64,000 bases of DNA from a bacterium (GCA_009772925.1 WOUQ01000010.1:21279-85278), one strand, 5' to 3'. Positions 1 through 12,398 are shown, numbered from the stretch's first letter. A program made the numbers and translations. The notes: generated by a model not told the origin, from the letters alone.

Positions 1-317
1 GGCGGCAATTCGCTCAGCTTGCGGTAATTCTCCCGCGCCCGCTCGCGCTGCTCGCGCGTCAACTGGGTCCATGGACGCAGGCGGGAATAGAACACGTCTT
101 TCTGCGCGGCGGACAGGCGCGAGAATTCCCGCGCGAGCTGGCGCAGCTTCACGCGCTGCTCGGCGGGAAGCTGGTTCCAGTCATAGGCGATGGGAGCCAG
201 CGCCGTGCGTTCCTGCACCGAGAGCTGCTCCCAGGTGGGCGTCTCCGCGGCCCGCGCAAGGATCGGCGAGCAGGCGCAGGCGAGGGCCAGGATCAGCGCC
301 GGTAGCCTTGCAGCCAT
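1..317 (-). CDS. DUF3106 domain protein, C-terminus beyond window
   Basis: The reading frame runs off the left edge, so about 105 N-terminal residues are visible and the ORF track misses it. It begins with a hydrophobic signal-like segment (MAARLPALILALACACS...) ending near ARA. A helical region rich in W/L...QR repeats follows (TWEQLSVQERTALAPIAYDW, LPAEQRVKLRQLA, LTREQRERARENY), the pattern of DUF3106 proteins, which are exported and of unknown function. It overlaps the DUF3619 gene by 25 bases and is the third gene of a sigma-factor operon. A periplasmic location is inferred from the signal peptide; the role is unknown. Confidence 0.8.
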   Translation of the reverse strand, partial: MAARLPALILALACACSPILARAAETPTWEQLSVQERTALAPIAYDWNQLPAEQRVKLRQLAREFSRLSAAQKDVFYSRLRPWTQLTREQRERARENYRKLSELP

Positions 318-640
318 GGCGCGAAAACGCGGTCGGCATAGACCCCTGGCGGCAGTTCGCCGGTCAACAGCAGCAGATCGGTATCCACGCCGCTGGCGAG
401 TTCCTGCTTGTGCATATAGGTCCAGCCGGCGAACAGCAGGAGGATCACCAGCAGCCCTGAGATCCATGTGTGCCGCTGGGTCCACGCCAGGGTGCCGCTG
501 CCGCCGCGGATGGGGGTGTCGGCATGCGTCACGGCATGGTGACGCAGCGCACTCAGGCGGGCGACGGTGGCTGCATCCAGCTCGCGTGTGCCGCGATGCA
601 ACGCACGGGTTACAGAGCCGATGATTTCCTGCTCGTTCAC
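293..640 (-). CDS. DUF3619 single-pass membrane protein, possible anti-sigma partner
   Basis: A 115-residue protein. The start is taken as the GTG that overlaps the TGA stop of the upstream sigma gene (GTGA), because the longer ORF frame would lie inside the sigma gene. The N-terminal half is soluble and helical; one membrane helix lies at about residues 59-76 (WISGLLVILLLFAGWTYMH); the C-terminal tail carries LLLTGELPPGVYADRVFAPWL, the conserved part of DUF3619. Size, topology and translational coupling to a sigma factor resemble anti-sigma factors, but that role is inference and no zinc-binding HxxxCxxC motif is present. Confidence 0.8.
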   Translation of the reverse strand: MNEQEIIGSVTRALHRGTRELDAATVARLSALRHHAVTHADTPIRGGSGTLAWTQRHTWISGLLVILLLFAGWTYMHKQELASGVDTDLLLLTGELPPGVYADRVFAPWLQGYRR

Positions 641-1200
641 GGTGAGATACCTTTTATTTTCAGCTTCTCCGCCAGCGCGGCGACGGCGCGGAAACAGTGC
701 GTCTTCACGCTGCCCTCGCTGCAACCCATGGCTTCGGCGGTCTCCGCCACATCGAGTTCCTCCCAATAACGTAACAGAAACGCCTCGCGTTGACGCGCCG
801 GCAGTTCCGATATGGCTGCCTCGATGATCGCCAGCTCCTCGTTGCCCGAGGAGCGTTGTTCCGGCCCGTCCCGCTGTGGTGATTCCAGGTGGCCGGCGAG
901 GGATTCCAGGGTTTCCCCGTGTTCGTCGTCCTTGTCGCGCAGGGGGGAGACCAGGCGCACCCAGAAATCGCGCACGCGGGCACGACGGAAATGGTCGTGG
1001 ATGGCGTTGCGCAGGATGCGCTGGAACAGGAGTGGCAACTGTTCCGGCGGCTTCTCGCGGTATCGTTCGACCAGGCTGAGCATGGCGTTCTGCACGATGT
1101 CCAGGGCATGATGGTGATCCCGCACGGCGTATACCGCCTGCTTGAAGGCGCGGCGCTCGGCGCCGGCGAGAAAGGCATCGATCTCCTGGGGGGAAGCCAC
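637..1200 (-). CDS. RNA polymerase sigma-70 family (ECF-type) factor
   Basis: A 187-residue protein with the two sigma domains of ECF factors. Region 2 is at about residues 17-80, including [18 protein letters not shown] and [18 protein letters not shown]. Region 4 is at about 120-182, with [36 protein letters not shown] as the helix-turn-helix. It would direct RNA polymerase to a specific promoter set. It is the first gene of an operon with DUF3619 and DUF3106 proteins, an arrangement common in betaproteobacteria. It is transcribed divergently from rplU, about 130 bases away. The regulon cannot be told from the sequence. Confidence 0.93.
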   Translation of the reverse strand: MASPQEIDAFLAGAERRAFKQAVYAVRDHHHALDIVQNAMLSLVERYREKPPEQLPLLFQRILRNAIHDHFRRARVRDFWVRLVSPLRDKDDEHGETLESLAGHLESPQRDGPEQRSSGNEELAIIEAAISELPARQREAFLLRYWEELDVAETAEAMGCSEGSVKTHCFRAVAALAEKLKIKGISP

Positions 1201-1262
1201 GCGTGTTTCCGGAGTTGCGGCTCCGCCACTATAGCAATTCGTCGAGCGGGTAGCTCTTTGAT

Positions 1263-1291
1263 TTGCAATGGGATGGGGTTTCCGCTAACAT
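1263..1291 (+). promoter_or_regulatory. candidate sigma-70 promoter of rplU-rpmA
   Basis: TTGCAA and TAACAT hexamers are separated by exactly 17 bases and end 38 bases before the rplU start codon. The -35 matches the TTGACA consensus at four of six positions and the -10 matches TATAAT at four of six. The call rests on the hexamers, their spacing and their position only. Confidence 0.5.
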
Positions 1292-1329
1292 GCCGCGTTT
1301 TCCGGATCGACCCAGTTTTGGAGACAGGC

Positions 1330-1644
1330 ATGTACGCGGTGATCAAGACCGGTGGCAAGCAATACAAGGTGGCCGCTGGCGGCAAACTGAAAGTGGAAAG
1401 CCTTCCCGTGGAAGTGGGCGGCGAGGTGGAAATCAAGGACGTCCTGATGGTGGCCGACGGTGCCGACATCAAGGTGGGCACCCCCATGCTGGCGGGCGCT
1501 TCCGTGAAGGCCACGGTGCTGTCCCACGGCCGCCACGACAAGGTCATGATTTTCAAGATGCGCCGCCGCAAGCACTACCGCAAGACCCAGGGGCATCGTC
1601 AGAACTATACGGAAATCCGCATCGACGGCATCGCCGTTGCGTAA
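1330..1644 (+). CDS. rplU: 50S ribosomal protein L21
   Basis: A 104-residue protein starting [14 protein letters not shown] and containing the L21 signature [28 protein letters not shown]. It binds 23S rRNA (domain VI region) in the large subunit. The ORF track extends it upstream to 889, but that part is antisense to the sigma gene. The ATG at 1330 gives the standard L21 N-terminus and length. It is the first gene of the conserved rplU-rpmA pair, with obgE downstream. Confidence 0.98.
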   Translation: MYAVIKTGGKQYKVAAGGKLKVESLPVEVGGEVEIKDVLMVADGADIKVGTPMLAGASVKATVLSHGRHDKVMIFKMRRRKHYRKTQGHRQNYTEIRIDGIAVA

Positions 1645-1669
1645 CTCCGCCTGAACGAGGACAACAGAC

Positions 1670-1933
1670 ATGGCACACAAAAAAGCAGGCGGCAGCTCCC
1701 GCAACGGCCGCGAATCCGAATCCAAGCGCCTGGGCGTGAAGCGTTACGGCGGCCAGTTCGTGCCCGCCGGCAACATCCTGGTGCGCCAGCGCGGTACCCA
1801 GTTCCATCCCGGCCTGAATGTGGGCGTGGGCAAGGACTACACCCTGTTCGCCAAGGTGGACGGCGTCGTCGAATTCAGCGTCAAGGGCCCGCACAAGCGC
1901 CGCACCGTCAGCGTGGTGCCCGTCGCCGCCTGA
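1670..1933 (+). CDS. rpmA: 50S ribosomal protein L27
   Basis: An 87-residue protein with the typical start [29 protein letters not shown]. The basic, glycine-rich N-terminal tail reaches the peptidyl-transferase centre. There is no Firmicutes-type N-terminal extension that would need cleavage. It follows rplU by 25 bases, with a GAGGA ribosome-binding site in the gap, and is followed by a strong hairpin terminator. Confidence 0.98.
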   Translation: MAHKKAGGSSRNGRESESKRLGVKRYGGQFVPAGNILVRQRGTQFHPGLNVGVGKDYTLFAKVDGVVEFSVKGPHKRRTVSVVPVAA

Positions 1934-1952
1934 CCCTCCCGCCGGGAACGAG

Positions 1953-4192
<2,240 letters not shown>

Positions 4193-4237
4193 GATCGCAT
4201 TCCCCCTTTTGGTCAAGGCGGGCGCGGGGGGAAAGCC

Positions 4238-5167
4238 TCAATCCACCAGCGCCCTCGGCAACGGGAAGTTCACGTTTTCCTCGATGCCCGCCAGCGGCAC
4301 CACGGTGCTGGCGCCCAGTTCCCGCAGTCGCGCGACCACCCCTTCGACCAGCACTTCCGGCGCGGAAGCCCCGGCGGTGACGCCGATACGGGACTTACCC
4401 GCGAACCAGGCCTCCTGCAACTGCCCGGCGTTGTCCACCATGTAGGCGTCGAGCCCCATGTTGCGGGCCACTTCCCGCAGGCGGTTGGAGTTGGAGGAAT
4501 TGGGCGAGCCCACCACGATGACCAGGTCGCATTCGGCGGCGAGTTTTTTCACCGCGTCCTGGCGGTTCTGGGTGGCGTAGCAGATGTCGTCCTTCTTGGG
4601 CCCGCGGATGTGGGGGAAGCGGGCCTTGAGGGCCTCCACCATGCGCGCCGCGTCGTCCACCGACAGGGTGGTCTGGGTGACGTAGGCCAGCTTCTCCGGG
4701 TCGGCGACGCGGAGCTTGGCCACATCCGCGATGCCATCGACCAGGTACATGCCGGATTCGGATTGGCCCATGGTGCCTTCCACCTCCGGATGGCCCTTGT
4801 GGCCGATCATGATGATTTCCAGGCCCGCCTCCCGCATCTTCTTCACTTCCACGTGCACCTTGGTGACCAGGGGGCAGGTGGCGTCGAATACCCGCAGGCC
4901 CCGATCTTCGGCTTCCTTGCGCACCGACAGGGGCACGCCGTGAGCGCTGTAGATGAGGGTGGCGCCGCGGGGCACCTCGTTCATTGCCTCGATGAAGACG
5001 GCGCCCTTGGCTTTCAGGTCCTCCACCACGAACTTGTTGTGCACCACTTCGTGACGCACATAGATGGGGGCGCCGAACTTCTTCAGGGCCTGTTCGACGA
5101 TGGCGATGGCGCGGTCGACGCCGGCGCAGAAGCCGCGGGGATTGGCGAGGAGGATGGTGGGTGGCAT
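4238..5167 (-). CDS. ispH: 4-hydroxy-3-methylbut-2-enyl diphosphate reductase
   Basis: A 309-residue iron-sulfur enzyme of the last MEP-pathway step, producing IPP and DMAPP. The three cluster cysteines are visible in [20 protein letters not shown] and [11 protein letters not shown]. The substrate-binding motifs [14 protein letters not shown] and [13 protein letters not shown] are also present. The ATG giving [14 protein letters not shown] was chosen over the upstream TTG of the ORF track because it matches the family N-terminus and avoids overlapping fkpB. It is the last gene of the ribF-ileS-lspA-fkpB-ispH block. Confidence 0.96.
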   Translation of the reverse strand: MPPTILLANPRGFCAGVDRAIAIVEQALKKFGAPIYVRHEVVHNKFVVEDLKAKGAVFIEAMNEVPRGATLIYSAHGVPLSVRKEAEDRGLRVFDATCPLVTKVHVEVKKMREAGLEIIMIGHKGHPEVEGTMGQSESGMYLVDGIADVAKLRVADPEKLAYVTQTTLSVDDAARMVEALKARFPHIRGPKKDDICYATQNRQDAVKKLAAECDLVIVVGSPNSSNSNRLREVARNMGLDAYMVDNAGQLQEAWFAGKSRIGVTAGASAPEVLVEGVVARLRELGASTVVPLAGIEENVNFPLPRALVD

Positions 5168-5171
5168 GGGA

Positions 5172-5603
5172 TCACTCGACAGCAAGAATCTTCACCTCGA
5201 ACTCCACCGGCAGGCCGGCGAGGGGATGGTTGAAATCCACCGTCACGGTCTCGTCGCCGATGGCGCGCAGGATCCCGTTCATGGACTGGCCGTTGGGCAG
5301 GTCGAAGGCCATTTGCAGGCCTTCCCGCAATTCGTTTTGCGTCGGGAAGTCGGCGCGGGGCAGGGAGTGCACCAGGGCGGGGTCGGGCAGGCCGAAGGCT
5401 TCGCGGGCATCGAGTTGCCAGGCACGGTGGTCGCCTGGCCGCAGGTCCAGCAGCAGGATCTCCAGACGGCCGTCGATTTCGCCACGGCCCAGGCTGAAGG
5501 TTTCCGGTTCGTCATCGGCAAAGGTATCGACGATCGCCTCGCCCTGGCAGGCCAGTCGGTAGTGCAGGGTGACCCGGGCGCCGGGGCGGATGCCCGGGTT
5601 CAT
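5172..5603 (-). CDS. fkpB: FKBP-type peptidyl-prolyl isomerase (SlpA/FkpB-like)
   Basis: A 143-residue single-domain FKBP of the SlyD/SlpA type: [47 protein letters not shown], a flap insert ([21 protein letters not shown]) and [19 protein letters not shown]. It lacks the histidine-rich metal-binding tail of SlyD. It catalyses proline isomerisation and probably acts as a cytoplasmic folding chaperone. Its position between lspA and ispH is the same as in E. coli. The start overlaps the lspA stop by 4 bases. Confidence 0.93.
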   Translation of the reverse strand: MNPGIRPGARVTLHYRLACQGEAIVDTFADDEPETFSLGRGEIDGRLEILLLDLRPGDHRAWQLDAREAFGLPDPALVHSLPRADFPTQNELREGLQMAFDLPNGQSMNGILRAIGDETVTVDFNHPLAGLPVEFEVKILAVE

Positions 5604-6151
5604 GGGTTCTCCTTCTTGCGGAAGCTGTCCAGCACCAGCAGCACCGCCCCCACGGTGATGCCCGCGTCCGCCACGTTGAAGGCGGGCCAGTGCCAGCCGG
5701 CCACGTGGAAATCGAGGAAATCGATGACGTGGCCGTACAGGGCCCGGTCGATGACGTTGCCGACGGCGCCGCCCAGGATCAGGGCCAGGGCCAGGCAGAA
5801 CAGGGGCTGCCCCCTTGTCTTGCGCAGCAGGTACAGAATGAAGACGGCAGCCACCAGGCCCACCGCCATGAAAAACCCCCGCTGCCAGCCGGGTTGGTCG
5901 GCGAGCAGGGAAAAGGCGGCGCCTGGGTTGTGGACGTGGACCAGGTTGAAGAAGCCGGTGAGGCGAATGACGTCCTGGTAGGCGGCGAGGTGGTGCATCA
6001 CGACCACTTTGCTGATCTGGTCCAAGACCAGCACCAGGACCGCGAGCCAGAGCCAGGCGAGGCCGCTTTTCCCCTCGCCCTCTCTCCCAGTTCCTCCCGC
6101 GCCCGCGGGGGAGGGGTGTTCAGGCGTGTTCACGTTGCTCGCCCTCGCCAT
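5600..6151 (-). CDS. lspA: lipoprotein signal peptidase II
   Basis: A 183-residue inner-membrane aspartyl protease that removes prolipoprotein signal peptides. Four membrane helices are evident ([71 protein letters not shown]). The catalytic aspartates lie in GNVIDR and FNVADAGI. The ATG at 6151 gives a long N-terminal tail and a 32-base overlap with ileS; the in-frame GTG at 6133 is an equally possible start. Overlaps with ileS and fkpB indicate one operon. Confidence 0.96.
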   Translation of the reverse strand: MARASNVNTPEHPSPAGAGGTGREGEGKSGLAWLWLAVLVLVLDQISKVVVMHHLAAYQDVIRLTGFFNLVHVHNPGAAFSLLADQPGWQRGFFMAVGLVAAVFILYLLRKTRGQPLFCLALALILGGAVGNVIDRALYGHVIDFLDFHVAGWHWPAFNVADAGITVGAVLLVLDSFRKKENP

Positions 6152-8885
6152 GCAGATTGCTTACACAACGCCCGCACAGGCCGGGGTGGGCTGCGAGGTT
6201 GCCAACACTCGCGTTCACGTCGGCGCGCACGTGCCAGCAGCGCTCGCATTTCTCGTGGGCCAGGGCGGCGACTTCGACACGGGTGTCGCCGCCGGCCTTC
6301 ACCACCTGCGCGGCGGAGGTGATGAGCACGAAACGCAGGTCGTCGCCCAGGCCGGCAAGCAGGTCGAAGTCGTTGCCGTCGGCATGGAAGGTGACATCGG
6401 CCTGCAGGGAGGAACCGACCTTGCCCTCCACCCGCAGTTCCTCGATGCGCTTCAGGGCCTGGCCGCGCAGTTCCCGCAGGCGGCTCCAGCGGGCCAGCAG
6501 GTTTTCCTCTTGAGCTTGCCTGGGCAGTTCGTGCCAAAGACCCAGGAACACGCTGTCCGACTTGCATTGCAGGGCCCAGATTTCCTCGGCGGTGAAGGAC
6601 AGGATGGGGGCCATGAGCCGGGTCAGCGTATGCAGGATGTGCCACAGGGCGCTTTGCGCGGCTTTGCGCGGACTGCCGTCCTTGGCGGTGGTGTAGAGCC
6701 GGTCCTTGAGGATGTCCAGGTAGAAGGCACCCAGATCCTCGGAGCAGAAGTTGTGCAGCCTCTGCACGGCGGTGTGGAAACTGTAGACCCGGTAATCGGC
6801 CAGGGTGGCTTCCTGCATCTCCCGGGTCAGAGCCAGGGCGTAGCGGTCGATCTCCAGCCACTGGTCCGGCGCCAGCAGGTTGGCCGGGTCGAAGTCGGCG
6901 GTGTTGGCGAGCAGGAAGCGCAGGGTGTTGCGGATGCGCCGGTAGTTGTCCACCGCCCGCTTGAGGATTTCGTCGGAGATGGTGAGCTCGCCGGAATAGT
7001 CGGTGCTGGCCACCCACAGGCGCAGGATGTCGGCGCCGTAAGTATCCATGACCTTCTGTGGGGCGATGACGTTGCCCTTGGACTTGGACATCTTCATGCC
7101 TTTGCCGTCCACCACGAAGCCGTGGGTGAGCAGTGCGGCGTAAGGCGCGTGGCCATCGGTGGCGCAGCCGGTGAGCAGGGACGACTGGAACCAGCCGCGA
7201 TGCTGGTCGGAACCTTCCAGGTAGAGGTCGGCCGGGTGCTTGAGGCCTTCCCGTTCCTTGAGCAGGCAGGCGTGGGTGACGCCGGAGTCGAACCACACGT
7301 CCAGGGTGTCCCGGTTCTTCACGTAGTGTTCCGCGTCGTCGCCGAGCAGTTCCTTCGGGTCCAGGCTGAACCAGGCCTCGATGCCGGCCTGCTCGACCTT
7401 CTTCGCCACGGTCTCCAGCAGCTCCTGGGTGCGCGGATGCAGCTCGCCCGAGGTCTTGTGCACGAAGAAGGGCATGGGCACACCCCAGTTGCGCTGGCGC
7501 GAGACGCACCAGTCCGGGCGGGACTTCATCATGGCTTCCAGGCGGGCGCGGCCCCAGGCGGGGAAGAATTCGGTCTCGTCGACGGCTTTCATCGCCCGGT
7601 CGCGCAGGCCGGCCTTGTCCATGCCGATGAACCACTGCCGCGTGGCGCGGAAGATGATGGGGGTCTTGTGGCGCCAGCAGTGGGGGTAGCTATGCTTGAG
7701 CGGGGCCTGGGCCAGCAGGCGGCCGTTTTCGGTCAGGGCCTGGGTCACCGTCTTGTTACCGGCCCAGATGCTCTGGCCGCCTACCAGGGGTACGTCGGCG
7801 TAGAACTTGCCGTCGTCGCCCACCGGGTTGTCCACCTTGAGGCCGTACTTCTGGCCGGCGATGTAGTCGTCATGGCCATGGCCGGGGGCGATGTGGACCA
7901 GGCCGACACCGGCTTCCAGGGTGACGAAGTCGGCCAGGATCACCGGTACCTGGCGGTCGTAGAAGGGGTGGTGCAGCTTCAGGCCTTCCAGGTTCGCACC
8001 CTTGATCTGGGCGATGGTTTCCACGGTTTCGAAGCCGTAGCGCCGGATCGCGGATTCAGCCAGGTCCCGCGCCAGGATCAGCAGGCCCTTGGGGGTGCGG
8101 ATCAGGTCGTAGACGAAGTCGGGATGCACCGCCACCGCCTGGTTGGCGGGCAGGGTCCAGGGCGTGGTGGTCCAGATCACCGCGTAGGCCGGGCAGTCGC
8201 CCTCGGCAGGCATGCCCAGGCGCCTGGCCAGGTCGGCGCAGTCGGCCACCGGGAAGGCCACGTCGATGGCTGGGGAGGTCTTGTCCTCGTATTCCACTTC
8301 CGCTTCCGCCAGGGCGGAGCCGCAGTCCACGCACCAGTGCACCGGCTTGGCGCCCAGGTAGAGGTGGCCGTTGGCCTGGATCTTGCCCAGTTCCCGGATG
8401 ATGTCCGCCTCGAAGCGGTAATCCATGGTCAGGTAGGGATTGTCCCAGTCGCCCAGCACGCCCAGGCGGATGAAGTCGGTCTTCTGCCGTTCCACCTGGC
8501 TCGCCGCGTATTCCCGGCAGAGCTCGCGGAAGCGGGCCGGCGGTGTGTCCTTGCCGTGGGTCTTCTCCACCTGTAGTTCGATGGGCAGGCCGTGGCAGTC
8601 CCAGCCCGGCACGTAGGGGGCGTCGAAGCCCTCCAGGTTCTTGGTCTTGACGATGATGTCCTTGAGGATCTTGTTCACCGCGTGGCCGATGTGGATGTCG
8701 CCGTTGGCGTAGGGCGGGCCGTCGTGCAGCACCCAGAGCGGCCGGCCCTTGGCGTTGGCGCGCAGCTTTTCGTAGAGCTTCTTCTCCTGCCAGGACTTGA
8801 CCCAGGCCGGTTCCCGCTTGGCCAGGTCGCCGCGCATGGGGAAGGGGGTGTCGGGGAGGTTGAGGGTGTCTTTGTAGTCGGGCAT
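6120..8885 (-). CDS. ileS: isoleucyl-tRNA synthetase
   Basis: A 921-residue class I synthetase. The HIGH motif is in [26 protein letters not shown] in [12 protein letters not shown], and the CP1 editing domain lies between them (LTHGF and [15 protein letters not shown] regions). The C-terminal zinc finger has the pairs CERCW and CGRC. The start [19 protein letters not shown] was chosen; the ORF-track extension to 9086 reads through a repeat element. It overlaps lspA at its 3' end. Upstream lies the repeat element that separates it from ribF. Confidence 0.98.
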   Translation of the reverse strand: MPDYKDTLNLPDTPFPMRGDLAKREPAWVKSWQEKKLYEKLRANAKGRPLWVLHDGPPYANGDIHIGHAVNKILKDIIVKTKNLEGFDAPYVPGWDCHGLPIELQVEKTHGKDTPPARFRELCREYAASQVERQKTDFIRLGVLGDWDNPYLTMDYRFEADIIRELGKIQANGHLYLGAKPVHWCVDCGSALAEAEVEYEDKTSPAIDVAFPVADCADLARRLGMPAEGDCPAYAVIWTTTPWTLPANQAVAVHPDFVYDLIRTPKGLLILARDLAESAIRRYGFETVETIAQIKGANLEGLKLHHPFYDRQVPVILADFVTLEAGVGLVHIAPGHGHDDYIAGQKYGLKVDNPVGDDGKFYADVPLVGGQSIWAGNKTVTQALTENGRLLAQAPLKHSYPHCWRHKTPIIFRATRQWFIGMDKAGLRDRAMKAVDETEFFPAWGRARLEAMMKSRPDWCVSRQRNWGVPMPFFVHKTSGELHPRTQELLETVAKKVEQAGIEAWFSLDPKELLGDDAEHYVKNRDTLDVWFDSGVTHACLLKEREGLKHPADLYLEGSDQHRGWFQSSLLTGCATDGHAPYAALLTHGFVVDGKGMKMSKSKGNVIAPQKVMDTYGADILRLWVASTDYSGELTISDEILKRAVDNYRRIRNTLRFLLANTADFDPANLLAPDQWLEIDRYALALTREMQEATLADYRVYSFHTAVQRLHNFCSEDLGAFYLDILKDRLYTTAKDGSPRKAAQSALWHILHTLTRLMAPILSFTAEEIWALQCKSDSVFLGLWHELPRQAQEENLLARWSRLRELRGQALKRIEELRVEGKVGSSLQADVTFHADGNDFDLLAGLGDDLRFVLITSAAQVVKAGGDTRVEVAALAHEKCERCWHVRADVNASVGNLAAHPGLCGRCVSNLHGEGEQREHA

Positions 8886-8933
8886 TTTGGGTTTGCTGCC
8901 TGGATTCAGTGTTGCGGGTACGCAAGCGGTGTT

Positions 8934-9366
8934 TGGCCGGGGGTTGCCCGGCGGCAAGTTACTTTTCTTGCTTGGCCAAGAAAAGTAACCAAAAGAAGGC
9001 CACCCCACTTCGCCGCCCTTCGGGTTCCCTCGCCTGGACGAAAGCTTCGGGCGGCTGCGTAACTCGCTCCTGCGGGGCTCAGACATACTCGCCGAAAGCC
9101 CCCGAAGCTTTCGCCCAGGCGAGGCGGCTCAGAGGGGGACAAACCGTCGCGTACTGACGCCTTTCTCCCTTCTGACGACGCCGGCTGGTGCCCGAATCCA
9201 CGGGGGAAGTCGGCGAGCGTGTTTGAGCCCGTAGGGCGAGTTTGCGAGCCGCCCGTGGATTCGGGCGCCAGCCGGGGATTTCGGCGGAAGCAGGGTGTGC
9301 TTTCTTTGATTACTTTCTTTGCACAAGCAAAGAAAGTAATGCGCCGCCGGGCGCCCCCCCCGGCCA
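8934..9366. repeat. MITE-like element with long terminal inverted repeats, in the ribF-ileS gap
   Basis: The 492-base gap between ileS and ribF holds a symmetric element. Its ends are imperfect inverted repeats of about 75 bases. Each end contains its own palindrome: TTACTTTTCTTG...CAAGAAAAGTAA on the left, ATTACTTTCTTTG...CAAAGAAAGTAAT on the right. Inside are two further near-perfect hairpins: arms 9029-9051 with 9101-9123, and arms 9181-9204 with 9252-9275. No transposase gene is present, and the short ORFs through it look non-coding. This fits a non-autonomous repeat; the exact ends and any target duplication are uncertain. Similar AAGAAAGTAACCAAAGAAG sequences are, from memory, frequent in proteobacterial intergenic DNA. 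Confidence 0.7.
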
Positions 9367-9377
9367 TCAACGCTGAA

Positions 9378-10310
9378 TTACACATTCAACATCTCCCGTG
9401 CCTGCCGCGCATCCTCATCGATCTGCGCGATCAGCGCCTCCAGACTCGGAAACTTGGCTTCATCCCGCAGCTTGTGCAGAAACTCCACTCGCAAATGCCG
9501 CCGGTAAATGGATTGGTCGAAGTTGAACAGATGCACTTCCAGCGTTGGCCGTCCGTTGGTATGCACCGTCGGCCGGGTGCCCAGGCTGGCGACGCCGGGC
9601 CAGTCGGGCTGGCCCAACCCCTGCACGCGCACGGCGAAGATGCCGGTGAGCGGCGGGCGGTTGTGCTTGAGCTGGATGTTGGCGGTGGGATAGCCGATCT
9701 TGCGACCCAGTTGGTCGCCGCCCACGACGCGGCCGGAGATGGAATAGGGCCGGCCCAGCAACTGGGCGGCGGTGGCCATGTCGCCGGCGGCCAAGGCTTC
9801 GCGCACGGCGGTGCTGGAGGCGCGTTGGCCGGCGGCTTCCACCGTGTGCAGGGATTCCGCCTCGAAGCCGTACTTTTCGCCGAGTTGCTTGAGCAGGGCG
9901 AAATCCCCGGCCCGCTTCGCGCCGAAGCGAAAATCATCGCCCACCAGCACGTAGCGGGCGCGCAAGCCCTCGACCAGGATGCGGCGCACGAAGTCCTCGG
10001 CGGACAGGGCCGCGAAGGGTTTGCTGAAGCGGCAGACATGCACGCGGGCCACACCCAGCCCGCGCAGGATTTCCAGTTTCTCGCGCAGGGAGGTCAGGCG
10101 GCTGGGGGCGGAATCCGGCGTAAAGATTTCACGCGGATGCGGTTCGAAGGTCAGCACCGTGGGCGCGCCGCCCACCGAGGCGGAACGGGCGGTGAGTCGG
10201 GCCAGCATGGCCTGATGGCCGAGGTGCACACCGTCGAAATTGCCGATGGTGACGGCGCCGGGGCGTTGCTGCGTATGCGGTTCGCCGAAGCAGCCATGGG
10301 TCATCCGCAT
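9378..10310 (-). CDS. ribF: bifunctional riboflavin kinase / FAD synthetase
   Basis: A 310-residue enzyme that makes FMN and FAD from riboflavin. The N-terminal adenylyltransferase domain has AVTIGNFDGVHLGHQAML (HxGH-like) and VGDDFRFGAKRAGD, then SSTAVREALAAGD. The C-terminal flavokinase domain (from about residue 185) has GRVVGGDQLGRKIGYPTANI and GVASLGTRPTV. The ATG at 10310 was chosen inside a much longer ORF-track frame that runs antisense-like through murJ. It normally adjoins ileS; here the repeat element intervenes. Confidence 0.96.
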   Translation of the reverse strand: MRMTHGCFGEPHTQQRPGAVTIGNFDGVHLGHQAMLARLTARSASVGGAPTVLTFEPHPREIFTPDSAPSRLTSLREKLEILRGLGVARVHVCRFSKPFAALSAEDFVRRILVEGLRARYVLVGDDFRFGAKRAGDFALLKQLGEKYGFEAESLHTVEAAGQRASSTAVREALAAGDMATAAQLLGRPYSISGRVVGGDQLGRKIGYPTANIQLKHNRPPLTGIFAVRVQGLGQPDWPGVASLGTRPTVHTNGRPTLEVHLFNFDQSIYRRHLRVEFLHKLRDEAKFPSLEALIAQIDEDARQAREMLNV

Positions 10311-10366
10311 GATGAGGATATCTCGTTGAAAAAACGTGAATTTTAGCCGCCGGAGGGGGGGGGAGT

Positions 10367-11905
10367 CTATTCGGCGGCGCGGCGTTTGAAGTCGGCGGGA
10401 CGGAAGCCGAGCAGGCCCAGGGTGGCGAAATAGATGAGGATGCCCCCCGCCACCAGGGCGCCGAGATGGAGGATGCGCTGGCTGAAGCCATAAGCCAGCC
10501 AGCGCGCTTCTTCGGTCATGGCGAACCAGAGGAACAGGCCCATGGCGATCAGGCCCAGGCCTAGCTTGCCCAGAAAGGCGCGCCAGCCTGGTTGCGGCTG
10601 GTAGATGCCGAACTGGCGCAATTTGTAATAGAGGATGCCCGCATTCAGGCAGGCGCCCAGACCGATGGCCAGGGCCAGACCCGCATGCTTCAGATGCCAG
10701 ATGAAGGCAAGGTTCATGGCCTGGGTGGCGAGCAGGGTGAGGAGGGCGATCTTCACCGGGGTCTTGATGTTCTGGCGGGCATAGAAGCCCGGCGCCAGCA
10801 CCTTTACCAGGATCAGGCCCAGCAGGCCGACGCTGTAGGCGACCAGGGCGAGGCGGGTCATCTGCACATCGTGGGCGGTGAATTCCCCGTAGAAGAACAG
10901 GGTGGCAATGAGCGGCACGGCGAGGATGCCGAGGGCCACGGCGGCGGGCGCGGCCAGCAGCAGGGTCATGCGCAGGCCCCAGTCGAGCAGTTTCGAGTAC
11001 TGGCCGGTGTCGTTGTCGGCGTAATGCCGGGCCAGGGAGGGCAGCAGGATGGTGCCGAGGGCGGCGCCCAGCAGCCCCGCGGGAAACTCCATGAGACGGT
11101 CGGCGTAGTAGAGCCAGGAGACGCTGCCGGTGTCCAGGAAGGAGGCGAACAGGATGTTGATGAGCAGGCTGATCTGGGCGACGGACACGCCCAGGGCGGC
11201 GGGCAACATGAGCGTGAGGATGCGGCGCATGCCTTCGTCCCGCGGCGCCCAGTCCCAGCGCGGCAGCATGCCCAGGCGCATGAGTGCCGGGATTTGCAGG
11301 GAGAGCTGCAGGATGCCGCCCAGGAAGGCGCCCCAGCCCAGGGCCAGGATGGGCGGGTCGAACCAGGGCGCGGCGACCGCGGCGGCGAGGATCATCGCCA
11401 CGTTGAGCAGCACCGGCGTGAAGGCCGGCACCATGAACCGGCTGAAGGTGTTGAGCACGCCGCCGGCGAGGGAGACCAGGGAAATGAACAGGATGTAGGG
11501 GAAGACGATGCGGGTGAGCTCCACGGTCAGCTCGAATTTGTCGGGCGTGGCCGTGAAGCCGGGGGCGAACACCAGGATGATGAGGGGCGCGCCGAGCACG
11601 CCCAGGGCGGTCACCACGGTCAGGACTACGAACAGTATGGTGGCTACCCGCGCGACCAGCAGGCGGGTGGCGTCCTCGCCTCGCTTGGCCTTGTATTCCG
11701 CCAGGATGGGGACGAAGGCCTGGGAAAAGGCGCCTTCGGCGAACAGCCTGCGCAGTAGGTTGGGCAGCTTGAAGGCGACGAAGAAGGCGTCGGTGGCCAT
11801 GCCGGCGCCGAACGTCCGGGCGATGATGGCGTCGCGCACGAAGCCCAGGATGCGGGACAGCAGGGTCATCGAGCTGACCGCGGCAAGGGCGCGCAGAAGG
11901 TTCAT
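10367..11905 (-). CDS. murJ: lipid II flippase MurJ
   Basis: A 512-residue polytopic membrane protein of the MVF/MOP family that flips lipid II for peptidoglycan synthesis. It starts [35 protein letters not shown], contains [18 protein letters not shown] and has about 14 hydrophobic segments. The central cavity arginine motif is recognisable near the N-terminus (RILGFVRD). The start at 11905 skips 11 ORF-track residues with no membrane character. It lies upstream of ribF on the same strand and is divergent from rpsT. Confidence 0.96.
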   Translation of the reverse strand: MNLLRALAAVSSMTLLSRILGFVRDAIIARTFGAGMATDAFFVAFKLPNLLRRLFAEGAFSQAFVPILAEYKAKRGEDATRLLVARVATILFVVLTVVTALGVLGAPLIILVFAPGFTATPDKFELTVELTRIVFPYILFISLVSLAGGVLNTFSRFMVPAFTPVLLNVAMILAAAVAAPWFDPPILALGWGAFLGGILQLSLQIPALMRLGMLPRWDWAPRDEGMRRILTLMLPAALGVSVAQISLLINILFASFLDTGSVSWLYYADRLMEFPAGLLGAALGTILLPSLARHYADNDTGQYSKLLDWGLRMTLLLAAPAAVALGILAVPLIATLFFYGEFTAHDVQMTRLALVAYSVGLLGLILVKVLAPGFYARQNIKTPVKIALLTLLATQAMNLAFIWHLKHAGLALAIGLGACLNAGILYYKLRQFGIYQPQPGWRAFLGKLGLGLIAMGLFLWFAMTEEARWLAYGFSQRILHLGALVAGGILIYFATLGLLGFRPADFKRRAAE

Positions 11906-12010
11906 GGATACAGGGGCCGGGGCGGGATGGTGCGGCATGGTAGCGAATGGCCGCCGGCCCGGATAGTTTTACGCATGCCGGCGCAGCGGACTTGCCCAGG
12001 CTACTGGCGC

Positions 12011-12039
12011 TTGCCTGAACAGGGCGGCACCGGTATGAT
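12011..12039 (+). promoter_or_regulatory. candidate sigma-70 promoter of rpsT
   Basis: TTGCCT and TATGAT separated by exactly 17 bases, ending about 40 bases before the rpsT start. Position, spacing and five-of-six match of the -10 support it. Confidence 0.6.
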
Positions 12040-12079
12040 GCGCGTTTTTCCGAATACCCCCAGATCAAGGAGTTTCCGC

Positions 12080-12343
12080 ATGGCTAACAGCGCACAGGCG
12101 AAAAAACGCGCGCGTCAGGCCGCCGCGCAACGGCTGAGCAACATGGCCCAGCGCTCGGCCTACCGGACCGCGGTGAAGAAAGTCCGCAAGGCCATCGAGG
12201 CGGGCGACAAGGCCGCGGCCCAGGCCGCGCTCAACGAGAACATGGCCGTCATGGACAGCCTGGCCGACAAGAGAATCGTGCACAAGAACAAGGCAGCGCG
12301 GCACAAGAGCCGGCTGTCGGGCGCCATCAAGGCCATGGCCTGA
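12080..12343 (+). CDS. rpsT: 30S ribosomal protein S20
   Basis: An 87-residue, strongly basic, helical protein ([39 protein letters not shown]...[12 protein letters not shown]) that binds 16S rRNA. The ribosome-binding site AAGGAG precedes the ATG. It is monocistronic, divergent from murJ as in related bacteria, and ends at a strong hairpin. Confidence 0.98.
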   Translation: MANSAQAKKRARQAAAQRLSNMAQRSAYRTAVKKVRKAIEAGDKAAAQAALNENMAVMDSLADKRIVHKNKAARHKSRLSGAIKAMA

Positions 12344-12369
12344 AGCCGGACCTTCCGCTCGCGCACCAG

Positions 12370-12398
12370 CCGCCCGGTTCATCCGGGCGGTTTTGTTT
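12370..12398. terminator. rho-independent terminator after rpsT
   Basis: CCGCCCGG / CCGGGCGG stem with a short loop followed by TTTTGTTTT. It overlaps the last codons of the converging DUF3579 gene, so it mainly serves rpsT. Confidence 0.85.

Noticed and set aside
4193-4237. Terminator between proB and ispH
   Set aside because: TTCCCCC and GGGGGGAA can pair only across a long loop and no T-run follows, so the support is too weak.
6009-8576. Long plus-strand ORF of 855 codons
   Set aside because: It is antisense to the well-supported ileS gene; its protein is low in typical motifs and mirrors the codon bias of ileS.
8909-9385. Small ORFs (82, 65 and 159 codons) in the ribF-ileS gap
   Set aside because: They read through the inverted-repeat element on both strands and share no ribosome-binding sites; such ORFs are common false calls in this repeat type.
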